Origin: an uncultured Clostridia bacterium
Lineage (GTDB): Bacteria > Bacillota > Clostridia > Oscillospirales > Acutalibacteraceae
Length of the DNA stretch: 64,000 nucleotides
NCBI GenBank assembly: GCA_947630285.1
Contig: CANRHD010000003.1
Span: 61,651 to 125,650, forward strand
Direction: 5' to 3'
The notes beneath the pieces were generated by a model. The model was not told where the DNA came from and did not search any database. It was given only the letters and a program-made list of their open reading frames with translations. Made by a program: the position numbers and the translations under genes. The stretch's first letter is position 1. The number at the start of each line of letters is the position of its first letter. Below, in pieces: positions 1 through 9,755 of the stretch.

Positions 1-2
1 CG

Positions 3-248
3 CACCTTACGCCGCTTGTATATGTTCCGGCGGCAGATACGCTTTATTGGGAAAATTCCTGCGCAAGCGGTACAGCCGCTTTGGGGGAATATCTTTTAAG
101 TAAAAACGCCGAAGTACTGCCGATAACGGTTATTCAGCCGGGAGGAAAACTCAAAATTATCAATGACGGCGGAATTTGCCTTGAGGGAAAATGTAAAATA
201 GAGAAGTATATAAGCGAAAATGAAAAACTAAATTCTGTTGAATTTTGA
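3..248 (+). CDS. C-terminal fragment of a diaminopimelate-epimerase-like (DapF/CntK-type racemase fold) protein, truncated by window start
   Basis: Open frame from the window edge to TGA at 246-248; translation contains ENSCASGTAALGEYL, resembling the catalytic Cys motif of the DapF superfamily. Confidence 0.5.
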   Translation, partial: HLTPLVYVPAADTLYWENSCASGTAALGEYLLSKNAEVLPITVIQPGGKLKIINDGGICLEGKCKIEKYISENEKLNSVEF

Positions 249-293
249 TGTCAACTATGTTATTATTTACTAAGTAATTACCCGGAGGATATT

Positions 294-1061
294 ATGAAGA
301 ATATTAACAGAAGTTTAAAGATATTTTCGGTTTTAATGCTTTTTATATTTATTTTTTCGGTTGCCGCCTTTGCTCAGCCGGACGATGAAACCTCACAGCC
401 GAATGACGATGAGGTAATTACCCAAACGGTTACCGAGAATACAACTCAAAGAACCGAAATCGCCACGAGCCATGAGCCGGAAACAACACAGACCGCTCCG
501 CCGCCGAGTACCGCTACGGCGGTAAGAACCACGGCTAAGAGAGTAAATACGACAAAGAGGGTTACGGTTACTAAAACCGAAAGCAGAAAAAAATCCGACA
601 ATGCGGATCTTTCAAGCCTGACGGTAACCGCATTATCTGACTCCGGAAACGAAATACAGCTTACGCTTTCTCCGAATTTCAGCGCAGACGAAAAGGTGTA
701 TAACGCCGATATTGACTTTGCCGTCGCTTCGGTAAGCGTCGGCGCCAAGGCTCAAAGCAGTGCGGCAAAGGTTTCAATACCGTCTCAAATCAATCTCGTA
801 AAGGGTTCAAATATCATTCAGGTTGTTGTAACCGCCGAAGACGGAACCAAAAAGACCTATGAAATAAATATAAATTACAGCTTTGAAGAGACTTCCGCTC
901 CCGTTACTTCGTCAACTTTGCCGGAAATCACACAGGCGGCAAATATCGTTGAGGACAGCGGAAAAATGAACACTTATACAAAGCTCGGCATAGTTTTTGC
1001 CGTCGGCGGCGTCGCCTTACTCGGAATATCCGTATATCTTTTCTTTAAGAGGAACGACTGA
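294..1061 (+). CDS. Secreted/membrane-anchored protein with cadherin-like beta-sandwich domain
   Basis: Signal peptide, Thr-rich linker, LSSLTVT...LSPNFSADEKVYNADI...VVTAEDGTKKTYEININ (cadherin-like beta-sandwich pattern), C-terminal TM helix; GGAGG RBS. Confidence 0.75.
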   Translation: MKNINRSLKIFSVLMLFIFIFSVAAFAQPDDETSQPNDDEVITQTVTENTTQRTEIATSHEPETTQTAPPPSTATAVRTTAKRVNTTKRVTVTKTESRKKSDNADLSSLTVTALSDSGNEIQLTLSPNFSADEKVYNADIDFAVASVSVGAKAQSSAAKVSIPSQINLVKGSNIIQVVVTAEDGTKKTYEININYSFEETSAPVTSSTLPEITQAANIVEDSGKMNTYTKLGIVFAVGGVALLGISVYLFFKRND

Positions 1062-1080
1062 TTTGAAAGGATGTTAAAAA

Positions 1081-1374
1081 ATGAAACGCATAGTTTTTGA
1101 AAAATGTCCGTACTGCAATTCGACAATGCTGGTTTACGGGTATCAAAACGATTCCGCAAATGTTTCAACCGATGTAAGGGGTAGCGTGTTCGGCTCTCCT
1201 ATCGAGCATATCATTTGCAGAGAATGCGGAAGTATAATTTACAGCAGGGTTCTCAAGCCCGAAATGTTCAAGGACTTTGTAAACGACGAGGGCAAGGTAA
1301 AATTTGACGAACAGACGAAAAAAGAGCCTCCCAAAAAGAAGGACGGAATTCTTGAAATAATTGTAGACGATTAA
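1081..1374 (+). CDS. Small zinc-ribbon protein (DUF6487-like)
   Basis: CPYCNSTML...CRECGS paired Cys motifs; downstream terminator. Confidence 0.6.
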   Translation: MKRIVFEKCPYCNSTMLVYGYQNDSANVSTDVRGSVFGSPIEHIICRECGSIIYSRVLKPEMFKDFVNDEGKVKFDEQTKKEPPKKKDGILEIIVDD

Positions 1375-1375
1375 A

Positions 1376-1663
1376 TTAAAAGTCCCACAGAGTACTTTCT
1401 GTGGGATTTTGAACTTTAAGGCAAAAATATATAATCAGGGCAAGCTGTAATATTATTATAACGGGTATGCCCGTCATAAATTTTTTATGCTTCGTTTTAT
1501 GCCGGATTTTCTTCATTGTTATAAGCATAGCCACAGAACCGCCGAACACGGAAACAGCGAGCAGGGTATTTTCTCTTATACGCCACTTGTTGTTTTTTGC
1601 CGCATATTTGTCATAAACGGTCAGTAAAACGGCTGTAAGAGATATTATTATTTCATAAATCAA
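1376..1663 (-). CDS. DUF1294 family small membrane protein
   Basis: YDKYAAKNNKWRIRENTLLAVSVFGGSVAMLITMKKIRHKTKHKKF is typical of DUF1294. Confidence 0.8.
   Translation of the reverse strand: MIYEIIISLTAVLLTVYDKYAAKNNKWRIRENTLLAVSVFGGSVAMLITMKKIRHKTKHKKFMTGIPVIIILQLALIIYFCLKVQNPTESTLWDF
1380..1413. terminator. Bidirectional intrinsic terminator between convergent genes
   Basis: AAAGTCCCACAGA-gta-CTTTCTGTGGGATTTT hairpin with flanking A/T tracts. Confidence 0.75.
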
Positions 1664-1733
1664 AAAACAAAATACGGTAAAATTGCTATGCGTAAAATCA
1701 CCCCTTGCCTTATATTAAATAATTAAATTATAA

Positions 1734-2960
1734 ATGTCAACGGAGTTTGTTATGAAAAGCAAAAAAATTATATTTCTATTGGTTCTCTGCCTGCTGTTGG
1801 GTGCCTGCCAAAAAAACATCGCAAACGAAAACAAAAACAATACCGACAAAACAGCGGTCGGCGAAAATAAAATAAAGGCGGTTTGGATAAATTACAGCGA
1901 GCTTGACGAAATAATAAAAAGCTCCGAAAACACCGCAGAGCTAACTCAAAACATAAATAAGGCTGTGTTAAACTGCAAAAATTTGGGCCTTAACAGGATT
2001 ATCGTACATTCGAGGGCGTTTGCCGACGCATATTATGCTTCTTCCGTTTTTCCCGAGGCCGACTCCCTTAAAGATAAAATAAAGGCGGACGGCAATTTTG
2101 ACCCGTTAAAAATATTTTGCGAAACAGCCCATGAAAACGGCATAAAAGTTGACTCCTGGATAAATCCGTACAGGGTTTCCTATTCGTCCGATGTAAACGC
2201 CTTGCCCGAAAATTCGGCTGTGAAAAAAATGATAACGGAAAACGGCGGTAAAGATGTGACCGTTACGGACGGCGGAATATTTTTTAATCCGGCGTCGTTG
2301 AAAGCGCAGAAGCTTATACTTGACGGCGTTCGTGAGATTTTACAAAACTATGATGTGGACGGAATACATATTGACGATTATTTTTACCCCACTACCGACG
2401 AGAGCTTTGACAAAGCATCGTATGACGACTATGTAAAGGCTAAGGGCAAGCTTAAATTGGACGATTGGCGCAGGGAAAATGTGAATAACCTTGTATCCCA
2501 GCTATATTCCGCCGTTAAATCGCAAAACAGCGAGCTTATGTTTTCAATAAGCCCGTGCGGCGATATTGATAAAAATTATTACGATTACTTTGCAGATGTG
2601 GAGCTTTGGTGTTCTCAAAAGGGGTATGCCGACTGCATAATCGTGCAGGCGTATTACGGCTTTGAGAATGAAAAACTGCCCTTTGAGGAGGTTGTAGGGG
2701 ATTGGGAAAAGCTTGCAAAGAACGGTAATATAGAGCTTTGCTTCGGTCTGGCATGCTATAAAAGCGGCAGTGAGGACAGCTTTGCCGGCAGGGGCATAAA
2801 CGAGTGGAAAGACAACGACAACATAATCTCAAGGCAGATAGCCTTTTTAAACGGAACGGACAACTGCTCGGGAGTTTGCCTGTATTCGTATTCAAGCCTC
2901 TTTGCAAAAAACAGAAATATTGGGGATAACGAGTTGAAAAACATCGAAAATGTGCTATAA
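1734..2960 (+). CDS. Lipoprotein with glycosyl hydrolase-like 10 (DUF187/GHL10, YngK-like) domain
   Basis: Lipobox LLGAC; KAVWINYSEL..., NGIKVDSWINPYRV, DGIHIDDYFYP motifs. Confidence 0.8.
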   Translation: MSTEFVMKSKKIIFLLVLCLLLGACQKNIANENKNNTDKTAVGENKIKAVWINYSELDEIIKSSENTAELTQNINKAVLNCKNLGLNRIIVHSRAFADAYYASSVFPEADSLKDKIKADGNFDPLKIFCETAHENGIKVDSWINPYRVSYSSDVNALPENSAVKKMITENGGKDVTVTDGGIFFNPASLKAQKLILDGVREILQNYDVDGIHIDDYFYPTTDESFDKASYDDYVKAKGKLKLDDWRRENVNNLVSQLYSAVKSQNSELMFSISPCGDIDKNYYDYFADVELWCSQKGYADCIIVQAYYGFENEKLPFEEVVGDWEKLAKNGNIELCFGLACYKSGSEDSFAGRGINEWKDNDNIISRQIAFLNGTDNCSGVCLYSYSSLFAKNRNIGDNELKNIENVL

Positions 2961-3001
2961 TTTATATATGTTTTTTTAGACTTACTGCAAGGGGTTGCTT
3001 T

Positions 3002-4960
3002 ATGAAAAAGCAAAGGTCAAGGATATTCGGCGTAATCTTTTTGTCATTGTTTACTTTTATAATATTTTTTACCGTTTTTTCGTATGAAAACGGCATATCC
3101 GTCAGCGCATTTTCGAGTTTTTCGGACGGTGAGCTTAATCCGATGCTCACAAGGAAAAATTCCCTGATAATTGTTTCTCCGTCAGAAACCGATTTTTCAA
3201 CAGATGCGCCCGTTGTTACCGTCAGCGGTTTTTGCCTGCCGGACAAGCCTTTGGAAATTAATTCAAATAAAATACATATTGAGAAAGACGGTTCTTTTAA
3301 ATACGATTACACCTTGGAGAGCGGCGAAAATACCCTTATTATAACAAACGGAGATTTGTCGTTTAAATACTTAATCAGGTACGATTTCAGCTTAATAAAA
3401 AGCGTTTCGCCCCAATCCGATATTATCATAAACAGCGATATGACCCTTAAAATATCCGCTAACGCCTTGAGCGGAGCAAAGGTTTATGCCGAAATTGGCA
3501 AATATAAGCTCAATTTAAAATGCGGCGACGCATCAAATGAAATTTTCAAAACCTTTAGCGCAGATTTTACCGTTCCCGAATTTTCAAACGACAGGGAAGA
3601 GCTGGGCAACATAAAATTTTATGCGGAGCTCGGCGAGCACAAGGAGGAAAAAACGGGCGGTAAAATAACGATTTTGAAATCGTTGAGCAATTACACGGTA
3701 AAGAGCGGCGAGGGGAAGATTGTAACTCCCGAAATTTTGCCGGACAATACGGTAAAACTGCTCTCGCCGAAGGAGGACCACCTTTTCGGCAATTCGCAGA
3801 TGTGCATTGTAAACAAAAATTATGCCGAGGTTGTTCCTGCCTCCACCGCAGACGACAGGAACGACCCGAGATATACCCCTTATCTTTCGGGTACGGTCGA
3901 TTACATAACGGGCGAGTGCGAATACGACAAACAGGAATATTATCTTTTGCTTTCGGGCGTTAAAATTGCCAAGAAGAATGTAGAGGCTTTTTCGGGCTAT
4001 ATAATGCCGATGAATACGGTTTCGTCGGCAAGCGTTTCCGATTCTTCGCTGACGCTTACAATGAATTGGAAAGTTCCGTTTACATCGCAGTTAAAACAGC
4101 AGAGCTATTTTACCGGACATGCTTCAAGGGCGTTTAACATCAGAAAATTTACCGCCTCATACATTGATTTTGTTTTTAAATATACCAACGCCGTTTCCTC
4201 TCAGAGCATCAGCTTCGGCGATAACTGTGCGGTTTCCTACGCCCAATGGCTTGGCGTAGGCGATGACGGCACAAGCACATTGAGGGTGTTTTTAAGGGAA
4301 AAAGGCGGCTTTTACGGCTACAGGGCGTATTATTCCAATGACAACAGACTTGTTATTTCCTTTAAGAATAAGCCCGGTTTAAACAGAAAAATTGTCATTG
4401 ACCCGGGGCACGGCGGCAGGGATTGCGGAGCTGTCGGCTCTAACGGTATGTATGAATCAAATGTAAATATAAGCATAGCGCAGTCGGTCAGGGACTATCT
4501 TGAAAAAAGCGGTATTTCCGTTGAGTTTACAAGGAGCGGCGACAGTTATCTTTCTCTGGACGAGAGGCAGGATTTTGCCAGAGCTTCGGGGGCGGATATG
4601 TTTATTGCGCTTCACAACAACTCCTCCGAGGACGCCGCAACAAGCGGTACGGAAGCCTATTATTACACGGCTTTTTCAAGGGCTCTTGCGGACCAAATAC
4701 ACTCCGAGCTTGTAAGCGTATGGCGGAATTTATACTTGAATAATTCCGCTATGTATGATAAAATAATTCCTATTGACGGCGGCGTTAGATTTTTCCCGTA
4801 TCAGGTAATCAGAATTGAGGAATGTCCTGCCGTTTTGATAGAATGCGGTTATTTATCCAATCCGACCGAATGTGAATTGCTTTGCAGCGATGAAGTCAGG
4901 CAAAAAATCGCAAAGGCAATTTCAGAGGGAGTTTTGGAATATTATGATAAACTAAGATAG
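3002..4960 (+). CDS. N-acetylmuramoyl-L-alanine amidase (Amidase_3) with N-terminal extension, no dockerin
   Basis: IVIDPGHGGRDCGAVG...E..VN..., ALHNNSSEDAATSGTEAYYY, VLIECGYLSN. Confidence 0.9.
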   Translation: MKKQRSRIFGVIFLSLFTFIIFFTVFSYENGISVSAFSSFSDGELNPMLTRKNSLIIVSPSETDFSTDAPVVTVSGFCLPDKPLEINSNKIHIEKDGSFKYDYTLESGENTLIITNGDLSFKYLIRYDFSLIKSVSPQSDIIINSDMTLKISANALSGAKVYAEIGKYKLNLKCGDASNEIFKTFSADFTVPEFSNDREELGNIKFYAELGEHKEEKTGGKITILKSLSNYTVKSGEGKIVTPEILPDNTVKLLSPKEDHLFGNSQMCIVNKNYAEVVPASTADDRNDPRYTPYLSGTVDYITGECEYDKQEYYLLLSGVKIAKKNVEAFSGYIMPMNTVSSASVSDSSLTLTMNWKVPFTSQLKQQSYFTGHASRAFNIRKFTASYIDFVFKYTNAVSSQSISFGDNCAVSYAQWLGVGDDGTSTLRVFLREKGGFYGYRAYYSNDNRLVISFKNKPGLNRKIVIDPGHGGRDCGAVGSNGMYESNVNISIAQSVRDYLEKSGISVEFTRSGDSYLSLDERQDFARASGADMFIALHNNSSEDAATSGTEAYYYTAFSRALADQIHSELVSVWRNLYLNNSAMYDKIIPIDGGVRFFPYQVIRIEECPAVLIECGYLSNPTECELLCSDEVRQKIAKAISEGVLEYYDKLR

Positions 4961-4963
4961 GAG

Positions 4964-6535
4964 ATGTTTATTGTGAAAAGCAGACTTTTAAAACTTTTAA
5001 GCGTTTTCATCGCAGTTATTATGTTCCTGCCCGTTCAGGCAACTGTTGCCGCGGCGGAATCAACGCCTACGGACGCACCGCACATTCTCGGCGATGTAAA
5101 CGGGGACGCAAAAGTAAACCTTACCGACGCCAAGCTTATATTAAAGCATATTGTTAAGCTCAACTTATTGACAGGCGATATGTTAAAGGCGGCGGACAAC
5201 AACAACGATAATAAAATAAATTTGACCGACGCAAAAAGGGTTCTTAAAATAATAGTACACCTCAGCCCCGATGCACCTGACCCCGAGCCGGAACCCGTAC
5301 AGCAAAAGGTCAACCTTTTAACTCCTTACAGCGACCACGGCCTCGGTAAAAAGGATATGTGCGAAGTAACTGCGGATTTTGCCGAGACTGTTCCCAGCAG
5401 TACGGATAACGATAAGAACGACCCCAATTATTCGCCTGAAATCAAAGGCTCTTTTGATTACATAGAGAGAAAAATCTCCAAGGGCGGCAATTACGATCAG
5501 GATTACTATGTTCTTTCTTCGGGAACAAAGGTTGCAACAAAAAATGTTAAGAAGTTTTCGGGCTTCGTAATGCCGAAAAACAAGGTTTCCGCATACGACG
5601 CAACTACCGCAAATTCGGTAACGGACCTTACAATAACGGTGGACTGGAAAGTTCCCTTTATTTCAAGAGTGGGCGGTCAGAATTTCTACACGGGTTATGA
5701 AAACAGACCGTTTAATGTAAGCAGCTTTACGGGAGCTTATATTGATTTTATATTCTATTACACCTCAAGCGCAAGCGGTAGCTTTGAAATCAAAAACAGC
5801 TCCGTAATCAAGAGCACACAGTGGATGACAAACAGCAATAACGGCACTTCGACGCTCAGAGTTTTCTTTAAAACGAGCGGTAAATATTACGGATATAAGG
5901 CGTATTATTCCGAGTATAACAGGCTTGTACTTAGCTTTAACGAAAAGCCGACACTTTCAAACGCTGTCGTAATGCTTGACGCAGGCCATGGCGGAAACGA
6001 TCCCGGGGCAATCGGAACCAACGGTACATATGAAAGCTCCGTAAACTTAAAAATTACAAACTATGTTAAGGCTAATCTCCAAAACAGGGGAGTAACCGTT
6101 AAGATGACGAGAACCGACAACTCTACAAAGAGTCTTGACGAACGCCAGAGCCTTACAAGAAAATCCGGCTCGGATATTTTCGTTGCCATTCACTCAAACT
6201 CTTCGACCTCTTCATCGCCGAGCGGCACGGAAGCATATTATTATTACGGTTTTTCCAAGCCCCTTGCACAGAAGGTTCACGATCGCCTTGTAACCGCATG
6301 GAAATCGGTTTACAGCGGAAATTCCTCGATGCTCAACAAGGTAAACCCGTCTGACGGCGGCGTGCGCTTTAAGCCGTTCCAGGTTATCAGGATTGAAGAT
6401 TGTCCGGCGGTGCTTATCGAGTGCGGTTACCTTTCAAATTCAACAGAATGCGGAAAGCTTTGCACAGACAGCGTTCAGCAAAAGCTTGCAAACGCCATTG
6501 CAGACGGTATAGTTGATTATTACAAGGCGCAGTAA
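4964..6535 (+). CDS. Dockerin-bearing N-acetylmuramoyl-L-alanine amidase (Amidase_3)
   Basis: Signal peptide; dockerin type I duplication GDVNGDAKVNLTDAKLILKHI / ADNNNDNKINLTDAKRVLKII; MLDAGHGGNDPGAIG amidase motif. Confidence 0.9.
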   Translation: MFIVKSRLLKLLSVFIAVIMFLPVQATVAAAESTPTDAPHILGDVNGDAKVNLTDAKLILKHIVKLNLLTGDMLKAADNNNDNKINLTDAKRVLKIIVHLSPDAPDPEPEPVQQKVNLLTPYSDHGLGKKDMCEVTADFAETVPSSTDNDKNDPNYSPEIKGSFDYIERKISKGGNYDQDYYVLSSGTKVATKNVKKFSGFVMPKNKVSAYDATTANSVTDLTITVDWKVPFISRVGGQNFYTGYENRPFNVSSFTGAYIDFIFYYTSSASGSFEIKNSSVIKSTQWMTNSNNGTSTLRVFFKTSGKYYGYKAYYSEYNRLVLSFNEKPTLSNAVVMLDAGHGGNDPGAIGTNGTYESSVNLKITNYVKANLQNRGVTVKMTRTDNSTKSLDERQSLTRKSGSDIFVAIHSNSSTSSSPSGTEAYYYYGFSKPLAQKVHDRLVTAWKSVYSGNSSMLNKVNPSDGGVRFKPFQVIRIEDCPAVLIECGYLSNSTECGKLCTDSVQQKLANAIADGIVDYYKAQ

Positions 6536-6551
6536 CTGGAATTTATAACTA

Positions 6552-6580
6552 TTGAAAGTGTTTTAAAATTATGTTAAAAT
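6552..6580 (+). promoter_or_regulatory. Sigma-A-type promoter for the glucosaminidase gene
   Basis: TTGAAA (6552-6557) - 17 nt - TAAAAT (6575-6580). Confidence 0.6.
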
Positions 6581-6610
6581 GCGTTTAAAGTTGTTGAAAA
6601 GGAGAGTATT

Positions 6611-8965
6611 ATGAAAACTAAAAAAATATTTTTTGTAATTTCATTTATTTTAATTTTTACATCTTTATTTTCAATAGTTTCTTGTGCGCTTACCACCGCC
6701 GTTGTTAGCGGTTCCGACGGAAGTATGAATATGAGGGACGGCCCGGGAACCACTCATAAGCTTGTTGTCACCGTACCCAACAACACTTCTGTTGTAATTA
6801 ACGGCAAAAAGTATTGCGACGACGGCACTACAAGTACTTATTGGTACAACCTTACCTGTACGGTAAAGGGCAAGCAGTACACGGGCTATATAACCTCTAC
6901 AGGCCTCTCCAATGTGAAAAGCGACGGTGCGGCCGACGGTAAATATGTAGAGGGCATATCAAGTTCTATACCCGATATATACCTTGATTCAATCAATAAG
7001 CTTAAAAAGGCTCATCCTAATTGGACCTTTAAATTCTTCTATACCGGGCTTGACTGGTACGATGTTATAAAGAACGAAACCAGGGCTAAAGCAAACTCTA
7101 TAGACGGTTCGTACCCTATTTCGTACCGTTCAACCACTTTGTTCTATACTCCCGGCAGTTCGTCGAGCAGTAACACGGGCACGGTAAATACCAAATTTAA
7201 TACCTTGACCATAAGAAAAGGCCCCGGTACAAGCTATCAGTCTTTGGGCGAGCTTGCTCAGGGCACTAAGGTTACAATTTTGGACTATGTTCAGTGTAAC
7301 GACGGCACAACGGGCGGATATTGGTATAAGGTCACCGCAACAACAACCGCAAAAAATACCGTTACAGGCTATGTTGCGTCCAACGGCATTAATATTTCTT
7401 CAAGCAGTTCCGCAAAATTTCAGCCTGTCGAGGGTTCAAACTGGTTCCAGGCTCACGGTCAGGTAGTTTCCTATCATATCGACCCGAGAAATTTCCTTAC
7501 AGAGAGCAATATATTCCAGTTTGAGGAATTGACCTATAACGCAAGCGTTCATAAGCTCAGCGGCGTTCAGGCGATTATAAAAGGCTCATTTATGGACGGT
7601 GTTAAAATCAAAACCACCGACGGCAGGTCGATTACTTATGCCGAGGCGTTCATGGAAGCCGGCAAGAAATACAATATAAGCCCTTATCATCTTGCCTCAA
7701 AGGTTATACAAGAGGTAGGCAAAAGCGGAAGCAAATCCACTTCCGGCGACAACGCAACATATAAAGGCATATATAATTTTTACAATGTAGGCGCAAACAC
7801 AGGTTACCTTGACGGACTTAAATGGGCGAGCGAATCCGGCAGTTACGGCCGTCCGTGGAACTCTCAGTATAAGTCGATTATAGGCGGTGCTGAATTTATA
7901 GCTTCCGGCTATATCTCAAAAGGCCAGAATACCATTTATTTTGAAAAGTTTGACTTTATTTCCAACGGCGGCTTGTATAACCATCAGTATGCGGCCGATG
8001 TAACTTATTCAAGAGTACAGGCAAAGAAAATATATGATTCCGTCTACTCGGGAATTTTAAGTACGGACTTCTGCTTTGTAATTCCGGTATTCAGAAATAT
8101 GCCGAGGAGTGCGTGCGCCTTGCCTGCGGCTTCGTCCAATCCGAATACCGCTCCTGACTGTCCCACGCTTACAAATACGGTTGATCCCAAGCCCACGACC
8201 AATTCGGGAGACGCAGGCCATTCCGGGGACGATACGCAAAACACGCCTACGCCGAGACCTCCGCTCCCTGTAATCGAGGTTACAAATCCGAACTGCGGAG
8301 ATGTTAATAAAGACGACAGGATTTCCATCGTAGACGCAAAATTCGTTTTGGAGAATATAGCCAACCTCAGGGAATTTACGGACGATGAAAAAATCCGTGC
8401 CGATATTACCTGCGACGGTAAAATTAATCTTATCGACGCTAAGAGGATTTTGCAGGTAGTTGCCCGCCTAATTGATATTAAGGTAAACAACAGCAAAACA
8501 AAAACCACTCAAATATCAACGGCGGATTATACCTTTACAATGCCCTCAGGCTGGGATTATTCTAAAGAAAATTCCGTATTCGTCAAGGACGGCACCGACT
8601 CCGCCTGCTATGTTAAAATCGAAAACTTTGGTAAAAATGACGATAAAGTCAGCTATACCATGGACAATTTCTATAATCAGTCATACGGTACTTTAACAGA
8701 GCAAATTAACGAAGAGAAAAAGAACAATCATACGGCAACGGTATCAAACGGCACTTTTGAAATAAGCAAAGCCGACTGTCCCGTAAAATATTGCAGTTTT
8801 CGCAGCGTCGATAAAAGCAATAAAACCGTTGATTATCAATATGTTGCATATGTGCTGATAAATAATCAGATCTTCTGTATTCAGTATAACTGCAACGGCG
8901 GAATAGGATATGATGAAGCTTTTAATTTTACCGAGCATCTTAAAAACAATTTTGTAATTAAATAA
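6611..8965 (+). CDS. Secreted beta-N-acetylglucosaminidase with two SH3-like domains, dockerin and a C-terminal accessory domain
   Basis: SH3b repeats (MNMRDGPGTTHKLV, LTIRKGPGTSYQSL), glucosaminidase region (SPYHLASKVIQEVGKSGS...GIYNFYNVGA), dockerin CGDVNKDDRISIVDAKFVLENIA / ADITCDGKINLIDAKRILQVVA. Confidence 0.85.
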   Translation: MKTKKIFFVISFILIFTSLFSIVSCALTTAVVSGSDGSMNMRDGPGTTHKLVVTVPNNTSVVINGKKYCDDGTTSTYWYNLTCTVKGKQYTGYITSTGLSNVKSDGAADGKYVEGISSSIPDIYLDSINKLKKAHPNWTFKFFYTGLDWYDVIKNETRAKANSIDGSYPISYRSTTLFYTPGSSSSSNTGTVNTKFNTLTIRKGPGTSYQSLGELAQGTKVTILDYVQCNDGTTGGYWYKVTATTTAKNTVTGYVASNGINISSSSSAKFQPVEGSNWFQAHGQVVSYHIDPRNFLTESNIFQFEELTYNASVHKLSGVQAIIKGSFMDGVKIKTTDGRSITYAEAFMEAGKKYNISPYHLASKVIQEVGKSGSKSTSGDNATYKGIYNFYNVGANTGYLDGLKWASESGSYGRPWNSQYKSIIGGAEFIASGYISKGQNTIYFEKFDFISNGGLYNHQYAADVTYSRVQAKKIYDSVYSGILSTDFCFVIPVFRNMPRSACALPAASSNPNTAPDCPTLTNTVDPKPTTNSGDAGHSGDDTQNTPTPRPPLPVIEVTNPNCGDVNKDDRISIVDAKFVLENIANLREFTDDEKIRADITCDGKINLIDAKRILQVVARLIDIKVNNSKTKTTQISTADYTFTMPSGWDYSKENSVFVKDGTDSACYVKIENFGKNDDKVSYTMDNFYNQSYGTLTEQINEEKKNNHTATVSNGTFEISKADCPVKYCSFRSVDKSNKTVDYQYVAYVLINNQIFCIQYNCNGGIGYDEAFNFTEHLKNNFVIK

Positions 8966-8969
8966 AATT

Positions 8970-9007
8970 AAGGCCTGAAGCACAAAAAAGCTTCAGGCCT
9001 TGTTTTT
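8970..9007. terminator. Strong intrinsic terminator
   Basis: AAGGCCTGAAGC-acaaaaaa-GCTTCAGGCCTT-GTTTTT. Confidence 0.9.
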
Positions 9008-9011
9008 ACGG

Positions 9012-9704
9012 TTAATTTCGGAAATTAATCAGGTCTTTGATAACTTCGCCGGCAATTATAAGCCCTGCCGTCGACGGGGTAAAGGAATTGCTTCCCGGAA
9101 CCCTTTCGCCGCCGCTTTTTATCGGCGGTTCCTTTGAGTAAACAACCTTTAATTTTTTTACTCCGTGTTTTTTTAATTGCGTCCGCATTACTTTTGCAAG
9201 CGGACAGACGGAGGTTTTGTAAATATCGCTTATGCAGAACATTTCGGGATTTACCTTGTTGCCTGCGCCCATTGAAGATATTATGGGAACATTCGCTCTT
9301 TCGGCGCACAAAACAAGCTCTGTTTTGGCTTTTACCGTGTCTATGGCGTCTACGATATAGTCATATTGCGAAAAGTCAAATTCGTTTGAATTTTCGGGCG
9401 AAAAGAATGTTTTATAAACATTTACACAGGCGTTTTCGTTGATGTCGAGAATTCTCTGCTTCATCACATCAACCTTGTATTTGCCCACGGTGCTGTTCAG
9501 GGCGATAAGCTGTCTGTTTTTGTTGGAGGCGGATACCTTGTCGCTGTCAATCAGGTCAAGCCGTCCTACGCCGCAGCGTGCAAGCGCTTCACAGGCGTAA
9601 GAGCCGACGCCGCCTACGCCGAATACCGCAATGTGCGATTTTTTCAGCTTTTCAATGTTTTTCGACCCGAAAATCATCTCGGTTCTCTCATAAAGCTCGT
9701 CCAT
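9012..9704 (-). CDS. tcdA: tRNA threonylcarbamoyladenosine dehydratase (ThiF/MoeB-like)
   Basis: ERTEMIFGSKNIEKLKKSHIAVFGVGGVGSYACEALARCGVGRLDLIDSDKVSASNKNRQ. Confidence 0.9.
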   Translation of the reverse strand: MDELYERTEMIFGSKNIEKLKKSHIAVFGVGGVGSYACEALARCGVGRLDLIDSDKVSASNKNRQLIALNSTVGKYKVDVMKQRILDINENACVNVYKTFFSPENSNEFDFSQYDYIVDAIDTVKAKTELVLCAERANVPIISSMGAGNKVNPEMFCISDIYKTSVCPLAKVMRTQLKKHGVKKLKVVYSKEPPIKSGGERVPGSNSFTPSTAGLIIAGEVIKDLINFRN

Positions 9705-9719
9705 AATTTCACCAAAAAG

Positions 9720-9752
9720 AAAAAGCTCTGTAGTTTTTACAGAGCTTTATGT
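9720..9752 (-). terminator. Intrinsic terminator downstream of rubrerythrin gene
   Basis: AAAGCTCTGTA-gttttt-(T)ACAGAGCTTT hairpin. Confidence 0.75.
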
Positions 9753-9755
9753 ATT

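Noticed and set aside
446-748. 100-aa ORF on the minus strand within the cadherin-like gene
   Set aside because: Fully antisense to a better-supported gene with RBS and signal peptide; low-complexity translation typical of a shadow ORF.
2536-2907. 123-aa minus-strand ORF inside the GHL10 lipoprotein gene
   Set aside because: Shadow ORF; Arg/Cys-rich composition, no RBS or family.
8044-8508. 154-aa minus-strand ORF opposite the dockerin region of the glucosaminidase
   Set aside because: Antisense to the recognisable dockerin motif; no independent support.
3002-8965. Amidase/glucosaminidase cluster as a prophage lysis module
   Set aside because: No holin, tail, portal or terminase genes nearby; signal peptides and dockerins indicate cellular enzymes.
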